In this document: piece after piece, positions 25,881 through 38,702 of the stretch
Position numbering within the stretch: the stretch's first letter is position 1
Layout: the number at the start of each line of letters is the position of its first letter
Position numbers and translations under genes: made by a program
Assembly (NCBI GenBank): GCA_023159155.1
Contig: JAJNNX010000014.1
Location: 62,001 to 126,000 of the forward strand
Reading direction: 5' to 3'
Source: Ustulina deusta
Lineage: Eukaryota; Ascomycota; Sordariomycetes; Xylariales; Xylariaceae
Length of the DNA: 64,000 nt
Notes under the pieces: model-generated
What the model saw: the letters and a program-made list of their open reading frames with translations, nothing else
Told to the model about the DNA's origin: nothing
The model's database searches: none

Positions 25881-28800
25881 AAGCTTTTTTGCCGTTTTAA
25901 GTATTGTACTAATAGTAATTTAAGCAATATTATTAGTAGTAGTAGTAATAATAGTAGTATGTTTGCTGCTGCTTCTACCTGCTTATGTTTAGTGCTACCT
26001 GCTTTAGGTAGCGTTTTATAGTTTTAAAATTTTGTTTATACAAAAAATAATAGCTACATAAAAATATATAGCTTTTTTATAGAAAGTTAGGCCTGCTAAG
26101 CCTTTATATAAACTTTTTATATAAATATATATATATTTCTAGTTTTTATTTTTATATAAATAATTTTTGATATATTTAATAGCTAATATATTTTGTTATA
26201 TAATAAAATAAAAAAGTATTATTATTACTACTTTGTTTATTAATATTATATTCTAGGTATTATTATTAAATATTTTTATAAATATCTAAGCTAAGTTTAT
26301 TTGCTAAAAAAACTATTTTTAGGTTATTTTAGTTCAAAATTAAAAAGTAGTATTTTTGCTTTATATAAATAGTCTATATAGCAACTGCTGCTACTATACT
26401 AGGGCGCTATTTTTAGTATATTGTTAGGTTTTTGGTTTTTAAGGAAATATGTGTAGCGCTTACGTTTAACGTTTGTATAAAGTGCGATATTCTAATTATA
26501 ATTAAAAGAAAAAAAAGAAAAATTTTGTTTAAAAAAAAAAATAATTATATATTAGTTTTTTAGGGTATAAATAAATTTTTATTGTTTTTTTTATATTTTT
26601 TTATTTTTTTTTAATGCTTATATATAATATTTATTTTTTTATATATAGCTTAGTTATTAGTTATTTTTTATTATATAAATTTATTTTTTATAATTTTTTA
26701 ATAAATATTTTGATTTATATAAATAGTTTATTAGTAAAAACTAAAGTTTTTAATGCTTAGTTTAAAATATGTTTAATAAATATATTTACTAGATTATTTT
26801 TATTATTAATTTATTATATTTTAAAAAAGAAATTTTTTGTATAATTTCTAAAAAAAATATAATATTAATTATTAATTTTTTTTTTATATTATTTTTAGTT
26901 TAACTAAATAATTATATAATAATTTTAAGTCTAAATATAAAATAGCAAATATTAAAAATAGGTTAAATGTTTTTATAATTTTTTAAAAAGTTATATAAAA
27001 AGTAATAGTATTATAAAAACTGCTTATTATACTATATAATTTGCTAGCTAAAACATTTTATATAATTTATTTATATTTGTTTAAATTTTAATATATAATA
27101 TTTTTTTTAATTTTAAAGTTTAAGTTTATTATATTTTTTATATAAGTTTTAATTACTAATATAATAATAAAACTAAACTAAAAAATCATATTTATAAAAA
27201 TAAATAGTTTTGTATAATAAAAATTAAATAAAATAAATATAAGTTCTTAAGTTAGGTTATTTTTTTATTATTTAATTTATTTGTTTAATGTTTTAATATT
27301 ATATAATTATAGCTTAGTTATTTAGGCTATAATAATAAAGTTATATATAGTTTTTAGTTAGTATATATTACTAATATATATTTTTTAAGCTTATTAAAAA
27401 ATATAAACTTAAATAAACTTTTTTATATAAAAGTTAATTTTAGCTAAATTTTTAGTTTAGCTTTTTTAAGTTATTATAATATTATGTTTATATAAAATTT
27501 TTTTATTATTATTAAACTTAATTAAATAATTAAAAAATAATTTTTTTTTTAGTTTTATATAAAGTTTTGTTTACTAAAGTTTTTTTTTTTATATACTAAA
27601 AAGTTTAAAGTTATAAAGCTTAAAATATTATTTGTTTATATTTTAGTTATTTTAAAAATATCCGGGCTATTATATATAAATAATAAATATAAATTATATA
27701 TAAATATTTATATTTTAAGTTTTTTTTAGTAGTATTAATAATAAGTTTTAAAATAATATAGCTTAGATTTAGCTGAGCTATATAAAAGTTATATAATTTA
27801 TAAAGTAATTTTTAAAAAATATTTGTTTTTTAGTTCTAGAAATAAACAAGCATAAATATTATATAATAGTTTGTTTTTTAATTAGATATAAGCTTAAGTA
27901 ATATTTTTAAGTTTACATAATGTTCTAAAATTATATATAAAAATAAGTCCAAAAGCTAAAATTAGCTGTTAGTTTATTTGTTAAATTATTAATAATTAAG
28001 TTAGAACTATGCTTTTTTTAGTATTATTATACTTTTATATAACTAGCTTTAATTTTTTATATAGTTTGGTATTTTTATTTTTTATTTTTTATATAAAGCA
28101 AAATTTAAAAATATGCTTTTTTTTATATATATTTAGGTTATACGTAATAAATTTAAAAATATTTTATATAATAAGTTTATTAATTTTTGTTATATTTAAT
28201 TTTTTAAACAGTTTTTTAAAAGTTATAATAATTCTATTTATATAAAGCTTAGTTGCTAGCTTAAAAGCTTAATATTTTTTTGCAGTTAAAAAAGTCTATA
28301 ATATTTGGGCGTTATATAATAAGTATATAATAGGTTTTTTTTTTAGCTAGTTATGTTTTTTTTGTATTACTAATAGCTATATTAGTTATATATTATTATT
28401 TTTTATATTTTTAATTTAAATATTTTTTGTATAGTAATATAGTTTAATTTATATATAATAGAAATATATTAGCCTATTTATTAAAATAATAATTATATTT
28501 AATTTTTTGATTGTTTTAATTTTATATAGGCTTTTTTTTTTTAATTTTTTTTTTATACTAGAACTTTGCTATAAAAAAAAAAGTGTAAATATATTATGCA
28601 AAAATGGTCTATTTTGTTTTTTAATTGCATAGTTAATTTTAATTTTTATATAGTTTTTGCGTAGCATTTTTATTACATTTTAAATAACTGCTGCTTTTTG
28701 TACGAGAGCTAGAAAAAAAAATCTTTATTAATATATAAGTATGCTTTAAAAATAAAAAAAGTTAGTACAAAGCTATTTAGTCCAGCTATATTGTTTAATG

Positions 28801-30878
28801 TTTTAATTATTATTTATAGAATTAATTTATTATTTATTTATATATTAATTTCTTTTTAAAAAATATTATATATATATTTTAGCAGTTTATATATTTATTT
28901 TATTTTTTTAATTGTTTAGTATGCTTTAATAAATATTTTGTAGCATTATATATTTATTATTTTTGTATATTTTTTAAATTTATCTAATAAAAAATTTATT
29001 TTTAAGTTATATATAATATTATTAAAAAGTTTTTAATAAATATTAATTTAGTATTTATATAATATTTTTTATATATTTTATATAAATATAAATTTTAAAA
29101 AAATAACCGCTTAAAATAATATTATAGCATTAATTATATATAGTATGTTTTAGTTCTTTATTTATATAATATTTATAATTATTTTTAATTATAAATTTAA
29201 AGTAGCGTAAAGCTTTATTATATATTTAGTAATAATAATAAAATTTTTAGATTTTTTTTAAAATTAGCTGTTTAATTTTATATTTTATATAATCTTTTTA
29301 TATAAAAATGCTTAAAGCATTTATATAAGCACTATAGTTTAACTTTAGTAAAATAGCTAGCTGTTTTATATAAATAAATATTAAAAAAAAAGTAGCCCTA
29401 TTTATATATAATCAAAAAAGTACTTTTGTCCTTTTATATAATAATATTTTTTACATTATTAAAGTAAGTTTTTAAGCAGTTTATATTTTTTAGTAAAAAT
29501 AAAAATAAAGTAAAAGTATTTAATATATAAAAAATTATATAACTGATTTTATTATTAATTTTTATTATGCTAATTAAAGTTATTATATAACTTTTATTAA
29601 AGCTTACTTTAGTTGTTTTAAGTATTTATATAATTTTTATATTAAAGTTTTTTTATATATATATTTCTATTTATAGCTTTTTTATAATTAAAAACTTTAA
29701 AGCACCTATATCTTAAATAATATTTTAGTACTTTATATAATACTAGTTATTTAATATAAATTAGTTTAAAAGCTAGTCTATTATTATTATTTAGATATTT
29801 TTTTAGGTTATATAATATATAAATATATTATTTATAATATATTATACTATATTTTTATTATATATATTAGAATTTTTATTATTATTATTATGTAAGTCTA
29901 AATAACTTTTATATTTAGCAAAATAAATAAAAAATTTTACTAGGATTAGTTTATTATTAAACATTATTTTGTATATATTAAAATATTAGCTTTTTATATA
30001 AGCTTTTTTTTAAAAAGTATAGTTTGTTAATTAATATTTTTTTTTTTAGTAAACAAAATATTTTTTATTTATATAAATATTTCTTTAAGAATAAATATTT
30101 GGATAATTTTAGCTAGAGTATTATTTTTAGGAATTATAAAAATATTGTCCGGTACTTTTATATTGTGCAGGGTAGCAATTAGTATAGTTATATTGCTTGT
30201 CCGTATAGTAAATATTTTCTGCTTTTTATGCAAAATATTTGTTTAATAAGTTATTTTTAATTCGGAAGCATAAATAAAAGTTAAAAAAAAAACCTTTAAA
30301 CATAGATTTTTAAAAAATAAGTACTATTTTAAATTTTAGTATATTTTTGTATATTTATATAACAGTTATACTAAAATATTTTTTTTTAAATATTTTACTT
30401 TAAATATTTTTTATACTTTTAATAGTTTATTAATTATAACTTTTAATATTTTATATAAAAAAAAAATTTTTTGGTTATTTATTTATATAAAAATAATATT
30501 AATTTAGTTTATTTAATATTAGTTATAATTTGTAACTATATTAAAATATAAATTTATAATATTATATAGAACTATTCTTTTATAATTTTTATTTTATAAT
30601 AAAAATTAACAAACTATTATATTTTGTTATAAAACAGATTATATAGCTTTTTAAAATAGTTTTTTTTTTTTGCTAAGTTTTTAAAAATATTTAGTATTTT
30701 ACTGCTAAAATAATCCTATTTTAAATATTATACATAAGTAAGATCTAAATATAAAATATAAATATTTTTATATTTAGTATTATATAAAATATTAATTGTT
30801 TAAAAATCTATAGAAAGTATTATAGGACTAGGTATTCTACTATATATTAAAAGTATAGCATATTTTTAGCTTATATAA

Positions 30879-31146
30879 TAAAGAAAGACAGGGCAACTTA
30901 ATACCAAAAATAACTAAAAATAATAAAAATAAACTAGAACGTTTGCTACTAGAAAACTAGTATAAATGCTATGTGTGTTCAGTAAATATTGCTTTAAGAA
31001 ATTCGAAGGCTTTTATAGCTATTCGAACTCTTAAATATAGCTAAAGATCAGCCGCTTCGGGCCGCAGGCGGCCCAAATACGGCTAACAATTGCTGTATAG
31101 CTATATTCGCAGCTGCTAGCGGGCTGCTAGCACTAGCCCTGCTGCA
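30879..31146. repeat. Left LTR-like repeat of element D
   Basis: It pairs with 34,683-34,950. The GC-rich core at about 31,046-31,146 contains GGGCCGCAGGCGGCCC, a hairpin-forming inverted repeat, and a duplicated GCTGCTAGC motif. The first ~170 bases are AT-rich and carry RIP-type differences. Confidence 0.7.
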
Positions 31147-31860
31147 AACTTCCTTTATTTGGAGCCTTTCTTTCCAGATGGCTTCGAATTACAACTGCAG
31201 GGCTGAAAACACTAAAAAAAACAATATAATACAATACCCACTTGAACCCCTAGGCCTTAACGGCCTAAAAAAAAAAAAAAAACTAGCCCTAACCTATTAA
31301 GCTACCAAGCCCTTGATTAGCCGATTGCTAAACCGGTTATATATTATACTAGACTTTTTTTAGTCCATAGTTTTTTTTTTGGTTTGTATGCTTTCTAGTA
31401 TGCTTTCTAGCATGGCTTTTCGGTATAACCCTTTAGCCCTTTAAATGCTTTATTTTTTTGTATTCTTTTGATATATTCCTATATAAAACGTATGTAATTC
31501 TGTCTAGACCTAACATATATAGCAGTATTTGCTAGTATTTCGTGTTAGAACTTAGGTGGGTGCTATGCTTCTATTACAAAGGGCTAGCTACTACTTCGAA
31601 CCTAAGCTAAATCTTTATGCGAAAAGTTATACTATAGCTTATATTATTTTTAATATATATAAATTTTTATATAACTGCAGTAATATTTTTTAATAGTATA
31701 TATGTAGGTCGGAGTTCATAAAATAGGCCCTGATTAGCTTTATAGATAGATTAATAGATTTGGTAAATAATTTTAAAAATTGCAAGTGCAAGCGCGGTTT
31801 TATACAAATTAGTATAGGTAGCCGCTTGTATATAAAAAAAGAATTATAGATTAGCAGCGC
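31147..31860. other. Moderately AT-rich unique segment of element D
   Basis: Composition here is closer to normal than in the flanks and several C and G runs survive. It contains an A run at about 31,269-31,284 preceded by the hairpin AGGCCTTAACGGCCT. No open reading frame of useful length and no tRNA-like fold was recognised. Confidence 0.4.
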
Positions 31861-34680
31861 AGCAATAATATATTGGCAGTACTATATATATATATATAAA
31901 ATAGCTGATTAGCGTAATAATAATGCACTAATTAATCAGCAGTACTGCAATAACTATATAATATATATATTATAAGCAAGCTTATATATAAAATAGTATA
32001 AAAGGTTGCTTATATATAATAAACTAATTAGTATAGCAATAATAATTTATTAGTGCTATATATCTTAATTAGTAGTATAGCTAACTATATAATATAAGTA
32101 TATTATAAGCAAGTTTATATATAAAATAATATAAAAAGTTGTTTATATATAATAAATTAACTAGTTAGTGTAGTAATAATAATTCTAACTAATTAGCGTA
32201 GCAATAATATATTGATTAATTAGTAGTACTATGCTATATTCATAGCGCTATATATATATATAAAGCATAAAACGTATAGGTTATATAAGTATAAATAGAT
32301 TGCTATATAATTTATATAAACAATTATTTATATATTTATATTTTTTATATAATATATTAACTGATTGATCGGTATAGCAAACAAACAAACGGATCGGTAT
32401 GAACGGTGTAAAGCTAATCGGAAAGCTTTTATATAGGTGATTAATGTATATACAAGCAGGTTTATATAGAAAATTGTATGTATGCTTGCTTATATATAAC
32501 TAAAAAACGTAGTAGACTCGCTGATTAATAGCGAACGTAATATTTATAAAAACATTTGTCTATATAAAACAATATATAGACTTGCTTATATATATATAAA
32601 ACCGGAGTAAACTTATTAATTAATAGTATATATAATAAAATTGCTAATTAATAGTAAAAAAAGTATAATATATTAATATAAGTAGCTATTTATATACGTA
32701 TATAACAGTTAAATTACTAATTAATCCTATATATAACAGCTAAACAATAGCTAATTAACATATATATAGCTAAATTAGCTAATCGGTAACGTAGCAGTCC
32801 GTTAATTAGCTAGCTAAATAATGGCTTCCTTTGGATTATAAATATAAAAACATATTTGCATATAAATTATATAAGGATCTGTTTGTATAGCTATTAAACA
32901 AAAGGCTAAACAAAAGATTAGCTAATTATCGGCATAGCAATTTATTAATTAAAACTATAAATAAATGCTTTTTTATAAGCTATAAACATATTTATATATA
33001 AATTTATATATAAATATGTTTATAGGTTACTAAATATATATAGCCTGGCTAATTAATAATATAGCAATATAAAGGGCAATATATAGCGCTAAATATTGTA
33101 ACAAAAATAACGTTTTTAAAACAAAGCTTTAAAAACAAGGTTTAATTAACGCTTCTTTTAAACTATATATATTTGAGCTAATTTTTATATAAACTATATA
33201 AATATTTGTTTATATAGCAACTTATATAAAAGAACTAGCTAATCAATAGTATAAAAGCTTAAAAATAACAAAAAATAATAAAAATGCCAAATATACTAAA
33301 AAAACGCTAGAAATGCTAAAAATATTAAATAATAAAATTAATAAAAATAAAAGTATACATATAGCTAATAGAAGTTTAGAACAAATATATAGCTTGGAGC
33401 AAACTTTTCTATAAGCTATAGTACTGCGAGCATATTTATATATAAATATATATAAAGATTTATTTATAGGGCTATATATAACAAAAGATCTAGCTAATTA
33501 TAAACTAAATAAAGGACTTAAAGCGATAGCTTCCTATAGGTAATATGCGTATAAGCGGGTTTGCATAGAAATTTATATAGCAACTTGTTTATACGGATAT
33601 TTAAATATAGACTTGACTAATTAACATAAGTAACTAATTAATGTAAGTAGCAATATATACGGCTAGCTAATAAGGCAATTTAGCTAATTGATTAGTTAAC
33701 TAATTAATTAATCGGCGGCTTAGAACAAAGATTTTTTTTGGACTAAAAGGTATACAAGCATATTTATATACAAATAGTATATATGTTTGCTTAAACAACT
33801 TTTTAACAAAAGGACTAACTAACTGATTAATTTAAGTAATATAATTGTTTTAGTAATATAATTAACTTAATAATGCATATAGCTGGCCAATAAAGCAACT
33901 GGGCTAATTGGGCTGATCGGTGTGTTATATATATAGCGTATAAATATAAGCGCGTTTATATATAAATTTATATAGCGGACTGCTTGAACGTATATATAAA
34001 CGTACAAATTAACTAATTAACACAAACTAAGCTAAATTAGTTAATTAATATGTATTACTAGCTTAGCTAACTAATTAAAGTGGTTATTTAAACTAATAAA
34101 CTAAAGTTTTTTTATAGGTTATATATTTATAAACAAGTTTATATACTAATTTATATAGTAGGTTATTTATATATACATTTTAATAAAAGATTTAGTAGTA
34201 AATATATATAGCTAAAATAATAAAGCTAATTAATAGGTATAAACAATTAGTTTAGTTAATTATATAAACTAAGCTTAATTAGTTATTTAATATATATAGT
34301 TAATAAACTAGGCTTTTTAAGAAATATATAGCTATAAACAAACTTATATATAGATTTATATAAAAAGCTGTTTATAAATATATTTATATAAAAAATTAGT
34401 TATTTATAGGTTAGTTAATTAACTAGCTAACTGATTGATTATATTGGTAGGTTAGCTAGGTTGGTTAGTTTAACTAGGTTAGCTAGGTAAGTTTTTGCAT
34501 AGCTAGTATTAAGTTTATTAATAGGTTATAGATATATTTGTATAGTAATTTATATAGAAAAACGTTAAGCATTAGTTTTTAATTATAAATTGTGTTCTAA
34601 AAAGCAATAAGTATATATAAGTATTATTATATATAAATTTGTATAGCGGACTGCTTTATTATAGCTTTACTAAGAATATT
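31860..34680. repeat. Diverged repeats of a palindrome-like AT motif
   Basis: A motif of the form (A)TAAGCAAGTTTATATA, then a spacer, then TTGCTTATATA recurs about a dozen times (for example at 31,971, 32,104, 32,448, 33,548, 33,757, 33,945, 34,130 and 34,340). Its arms can pair as AAGCAAGY with RCTTGCTT. Units are separated by CTAATTAAT and TAGCTAATT linkers. The first two units are 133 bases apart; later spacing is irregular, about 90-250 bases. No coding potential. Confidence 0.6.
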
Positions 34681-34682
34681 AT

Positions 34683-34950
34683 TAAAAAAAAACAAAATAA
34701 TTTAATATTAAAAATAACTAAAAACAATAAAAATAAACTAAAACGCTTACTATTAAAAAACTAGTATAAATGTTATATATATTTAGTAAATGTTGCTTTA
34801 AGAAATTCGAAGGCTTTTATAGCTATTCGAACCCCTAAATATAGCCGAAGATTAGCCGCTTCGGGCCGCAGGCGGCCTAAATACGGCTAACAATTGCTAT
34901 ACAGCCATATTCGCAGCTGCTAGCGGGCTGCTAGCACTAGCCCTGCTGCA
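34683..34950. repeat. Right LTR-like repeat of element D
   Basis: It matches 30,879-31,146 with transitions concentrated in the first two thirds. The last 100 bases (34,850-34,950) differ from the left copy at only a handful of sites. Confidence 0.7.
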
Positions 34951-36012
34951 ATAGCTAGGTTATTAATTAGTACAAAAAATAAGTAGTATTTTATAGTTAG
35001 AAATATTTTTTAGAAATATACTTTTAATGCTTTATTGTTATATAGTAATATATTGTTTTAGGTTAAAAGTTTTTTTTAATTTTATATATAAAAATCTTTT
35101 TAAAATTATGCCCTAGTTTTAAAAGTAAGTACTATAGAACTATTTTATTATATAAGAAAGTTTTTATTATTATAGTTTTAATTAAAGAGTTACTAACTTG
35201 GAATAAAAAATGCTAGGAATATTTAGGATTATTATATAGAAAGTTAAAGTTTATATACTAGAATATATTTGCTTTTTATAAGTTATATAATATAGTTTTT
35301 TTTTAAACGCTTTATTAGCTTTTAGTTTAAAATACTTTTTATATAAAATATATTATATATTTTTATAATAATTTTATTATTAATTAATTATAATATTTAT
35401 AGTTTAACTAACTTAATATTTTTTATTAGTATTTTTTAAAAGTTTTTTAGTTTATATAAAGTTTAGCTATATTTAATATATAAATATATAGCTTATATAT
35501 TAATTTTTTTTTTAGTTTTTATATAAAAATTATATAAAATATTATTATATACGCAAAAATTAATTATTTTTTATATAGCAGCTAAAAAAATACTAGTATA
35601 CTTAATAATCTTTTTAGCTATAAACTTATATAAAAAATCAGTTAAAAATATTAAAGGTTATTTTTTAAAAGCTTTAGTATTTTTATATGTTTGTTTTTAA
35701 TAGCTTTTATATAATTAGCTATTGTCCGATATATTTATAAATATAAAAAATAAAAATAAAAAAATTTAATTATAATATAAACTTTTATATAGTTTATATA
35801 ATAATAATTAAAAAATAGTATAATTATGCGTTATTAATTATACTTTTATATAAAAGCTAAGCTAAAGTATAAATAAATAAATAAATTTTTTTTTGTTAGT
35901 TTATTACTAAAAAAACTAAAATATAATACAAAATATGCGGTCTATACAACCAAGTTAAAATTCCGTTTTTATTTTTGCTAATCTATATTTTTTAGCCAAA
36001 AATACTAATTAG

Positions 36013-36266
36013 TATTAAGTAGCCAAGGGGTATAATATTATATATAATAAAGAGGTAAAATAAATAACTATATATATTAATCTATCTTTTTAACTATCCG
36101 TACGAAGGTAAAACTTTTATATAGAGGATTTTTATATAGTAAGAGAATTCTGCATATATACACCGCCTACGCAATTGGACCAATCAGCCAATTACTAGTG
36201 TTATACAAATAGTCTTGTACGCAGTTAGCAGTAGCCTCGTGCGTAGTCAACACTATTATTACAACA
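36013..36266. repeat. Right LTR of element C
   Basis: 254 bp. It begins TATTAAGTAGCC (left copy TGTTAGGTGGCT) and ends ATTACAACA, followed by ATATA. It keeps more G and C between 36,100 and 36,260 than the left copy. Confidence 0.82.
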
Positions 36267-36271
36267 ATATA

Positions 36272-37250
36272 ACTATAATATAGTTTATAAAAAATAAAGC
36301 TATAAAAAATTATTATTTATATATAAGTTATAACTATTATATATTAGTACAATTTATATATTACTAAAATAGCTTTAAATAAACAGAATAAAAATATTAA
36401 TAAGCTAATTAATAATAATAAAATTATAGGTTTATTTATTAAGCAAAGTTTTAAATTACTAGTTTTTAAATAAATTATAATTTATATTTAAAAACTATTA
36501 ACTTTAAATATTAATTTTTTTTAAAATAAGCAATAGTAGTAAAGTAATATTTTTATTGCTAATATATTTAAGAAATATTATTTATTTGCTTTTTTTAACG
36601 TTTTTTTTTAAAGCTATATATATTAAAGCTTTATAAATAACTTAATAACTTTTTTTTATGCTTTAGCTAATACTTATTTTATTAGTATTAAAAAATTGTT
36701 TTAAAAATATATTTATTAATTTAAAAGTTTTAAAACATTTGAAAAATAGTTTAATATTAGCTATAGTTGCTTTATTAATATATAAATAACTAATAAATAT
36801 TAATTTAGCAGTTTTTAGCTTAGAATTACAAAAAAAAAACGTATATGCTATAATTTTCCGAATATTTTAAAGTTTTTAAAAACTAATAGTATATATTTAG
36901 CTATATATTTAAATTTGATTATTAAAAACATAAAGCTTAGTCTAGCCTAATTTATAGTTTAATTAGTTAGTTTAGTTTTAAAGTATATAAATAAAATTTA
37001 AAAATATTAGTATAATTACTTTTTAGTTAAAATATTATTAAAACAGCAGTATATATATAACTAATTAATATTTTATTAAATAACTATTTGTTTTTATAAA
37101 ATATTAAGTTAAGTAATATAAACTATAGCTATTATATACTATTAGTTATTATATAAAAATATTACAATAAAAAAGAATTAATTCTAAAAAAAATAAAAGT
37201 AAAAAAAGAACATAAGAACTAAACGCGGTTATATTATTTAATAATTTTTA
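36272..37250. other. AT-saturated DNA up to the composition boundary
   Basis: No gene. The sequence is as AT-rich as the retroelements and probably belongs to the older repeat into which element C inserted. At about 37,205-37,300 composition switches within ~100 bases to ordinary genic DNA. Confidence 0.6.
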
Positions 37251-37914
37251 ATTAAGGTAGTTAGGGTTAGTAGTGCGTTTTTAGCTGGGTTGCGATGGGG
37301 TGGTTCGCAAGGGGGGGTGTTAGCTTATGAGACCAACAAATATATGTACACCTAGAATCTGTTACAAAACCTCGCTTAGAAAATACTTAAATAGGTAGTT
37401 TAAATAGCTTTACATGCCTAGAGAGGCTTAACGACAATGTTCCCCCCTGATGTTCAATGTACCAACCGACCGACCGACCGCATATACAAACCTAATGTCC
37501 GTAGCACTTCCATTTCCAATCAAATCCCACAAATCTTTTGTAATAAAGAAACAACGCTGTTAATCCTCCGACAGGATGAATGGTATTATACAAGGGCCAC
37601 CAATCCAGGCCTAGGAACTACTTAGGTGCGCAGCCAAGCTGTTATTGTCTCGCGACTGCACTCAGATTCGGGTTCACCCTGGTACTCGGCGGTGTTGTTA
37701 ACCTTCTGCCATGCTGTCAGAAAGGTTAGCGACATGAAGACCCACTTTTGCGGAACTGCCCCTCGTCCTAATACGGCAATGAGGGGCACGATGGGACTGT
37801 TTCACACCCCGCTGCTGGAATTGCCCCTCCAACTTTCACAAGCTTCCTGAGCACCATCCCACTCAGGTTTCGTACAACGATCAACTACGCCTGCCGCGGG
37901 ACGGATCAGCCAAG
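37251..37914. other. Boundary-to-gene spacer / tma20 upstream region
   Basis: Ordinary composition. Two short frames (37,437-37,625 and 37,626-37,850) have no recognisable product and are not called. The last ~150 bases serve as the tma20 promoter and 5' leader. Confidence 0.5.
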
Positions 37915-38702
37915 ATGTTCAAGAAGGAGTAAGTCAATTGCTTCCCTGCATTCTAGTCAGTTATGCGACCACAGCATCCCAATACCCCACATCCCACAAT
38001 GCCGCCACACAGCAATCTCCCACACTTGCAACCTCGCCTCTCTCGTCGCCCCCGAGAGAGACCAGGTTGGTCGCGCGGGCGAGCTGACTGACGCCTCCGG
38101 TGCTCTCCAGGATACAAACAGCCCCCAAGTCGAAACTCAAGTCGTCGGTACAGCGGTCTCTCCGACAGTCGCTGTTGACGACATACCCGCTGCTGCACCG
38201 CTACATCGATGAGATACTCCCCAAGAAGGGATCCCTGGCGGCTATGAAGTTGCCCGACCGATGCACGCTATATGTGCTGGACGGAGAGCCCCTGTTCTTC
38301 CAGCAGGACGCGGTCACACTCCTCCCGCACCTCAAGCTCGTTCACCGCTTCCCCGCCGCCTTTCCTAGCATACGCATCGACCGTGGCGCGATCCGCTTCG
38401 TGCTCTCGGGCGCGACACTCATGGCGCCCGGCCTGACTTCCACCGGCGGCCGATTGCCCAGCGGCATCCTTACTGTCCGCGCCGAGGACGGCGCGGGGGA
38501 GGGTCTGGACGAGGACGATAGGTGGACGAGGGAGCTGGAGAAGGGCGAGCCCGTCATCGTGAGGGCCGAGGGCAAGACAGAGGCGTGTGCTGTGGGGTTC
38601 CTAGTCATGGGTACCAAGGAGGTCAAGGATAAGGGCAAGGGACCCGTCATCGAGGACGCGCATTACCTCGGCGATGGCCTGTGGAAGTTGGCCACAGAGT
38701 GA
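37915..38702 (+). CDS. tma20: Translation machinery-associated protein 20 (MCT-1/MCTS1 family, PUA domain)
   Basis: There are two exons, 37,915-37,928 and 38,111-38,702, giving 201 aa. The 182-nt intron has a GTAAGT donor, a CTGAC branch-point region and a CTCCAG acceptor, and the junction codon GA|G keeps the frame. The short first exon encodes MFKKE, the typical family start. Residues about 10-85 form the pre-PUA domain with the K-S-x-V-Q-R-S-L-R-Q helix. Residues about 92-180 form the PUA domain, ending in the characteristic G-x-G-x-W-K-L tail (DAHYLGDGLWKLATE). In the known family Tma20 pairs with Tma22 (DENR) to release tRNA and mRNA from post-termination 40S subunits and to support re-initiation in the cytosol. 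Length is normal (yeast ~180 aa) with a modest acidic insertion (GAGEGLDEDD) in the PUA domain. It is the first gene beside the AT block, about 650 bases away, yet shows no decay. Confidence 0.93.

Larger units (their letters stand above)
30879..34950. mobile_element. Element D: 4.1-kb LTR-flanked element without coding trace, nested in C
   Basis: Direct repeats at 30,879-31,146 and 34,683-34,950 keep a constant offset of 3,804 bases with no indel, so they behave as LTRs. Their last ~100 bases are GC-rich and almost identical. The 3.5-kb interior shows no coding remnant. From about 31,860 onward it is an irregular series of diverged palindrome-like AT motifs separated by CTAATTAAT-type linkers. 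The element could be a large non-autonomous derivative (LARD-like) or a satellite captured between two solo LTRs. A target duplication could not be settled. Confidence 0.6.
6262..36266. mobile_element. LTR retrotransposon C (outermost, interrupted by A2/B and by D)
   Basis: The right LTR is 36,013-36,266 (254 bp). The left LTR is split into 6,262-6,358 and 25,190-25,346. Joined after removing A2 and one copy of its target duplication, these also make 254 bp and align along the whole length with C/T and G/A differences. ATATA lies on both outer sides (6,257-6,261 and 36,267-36,271), a possible 5-bp target duplication in low-complexity sequence. The interior without nested element D is about 6.6 kb and has no readable frame. 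A T-run directly after the left LTR hints that the element lies on the minus strand, but this is weak. Confidence 0.8.

Noticed and set aside
28009..28245. 78-codon open frame in the AT-rich block, rich in Phe, Ile, Leu and Tyr
   Set aside because: The composition is what AT-saturated DNA gives by chance. It lies in the interior of element C with no homology and no neighbouring signals.
31226..31340. Hairpin AGGCCTTAACGGCCT with nearby GCTACCAAGCCC, considered as a tRNA or other RNA gene
   Set aside because: No cloverleaf with T-arm and acceptor stem could be drawn; it is more likely part of element D.
31860..34680. Repeat series in element D considered as a CRISPR-like array
   Set aside because: Units are diverged, spacing is irregular, and the context is a eukaryotic retroelement.
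37255..37280. TTAGGGTTAG, a telomere-like string near the compartment boundary
   Set aside because: Only about one and a half units, not an array, and it is followed by more than 26 kb of genic DNA.
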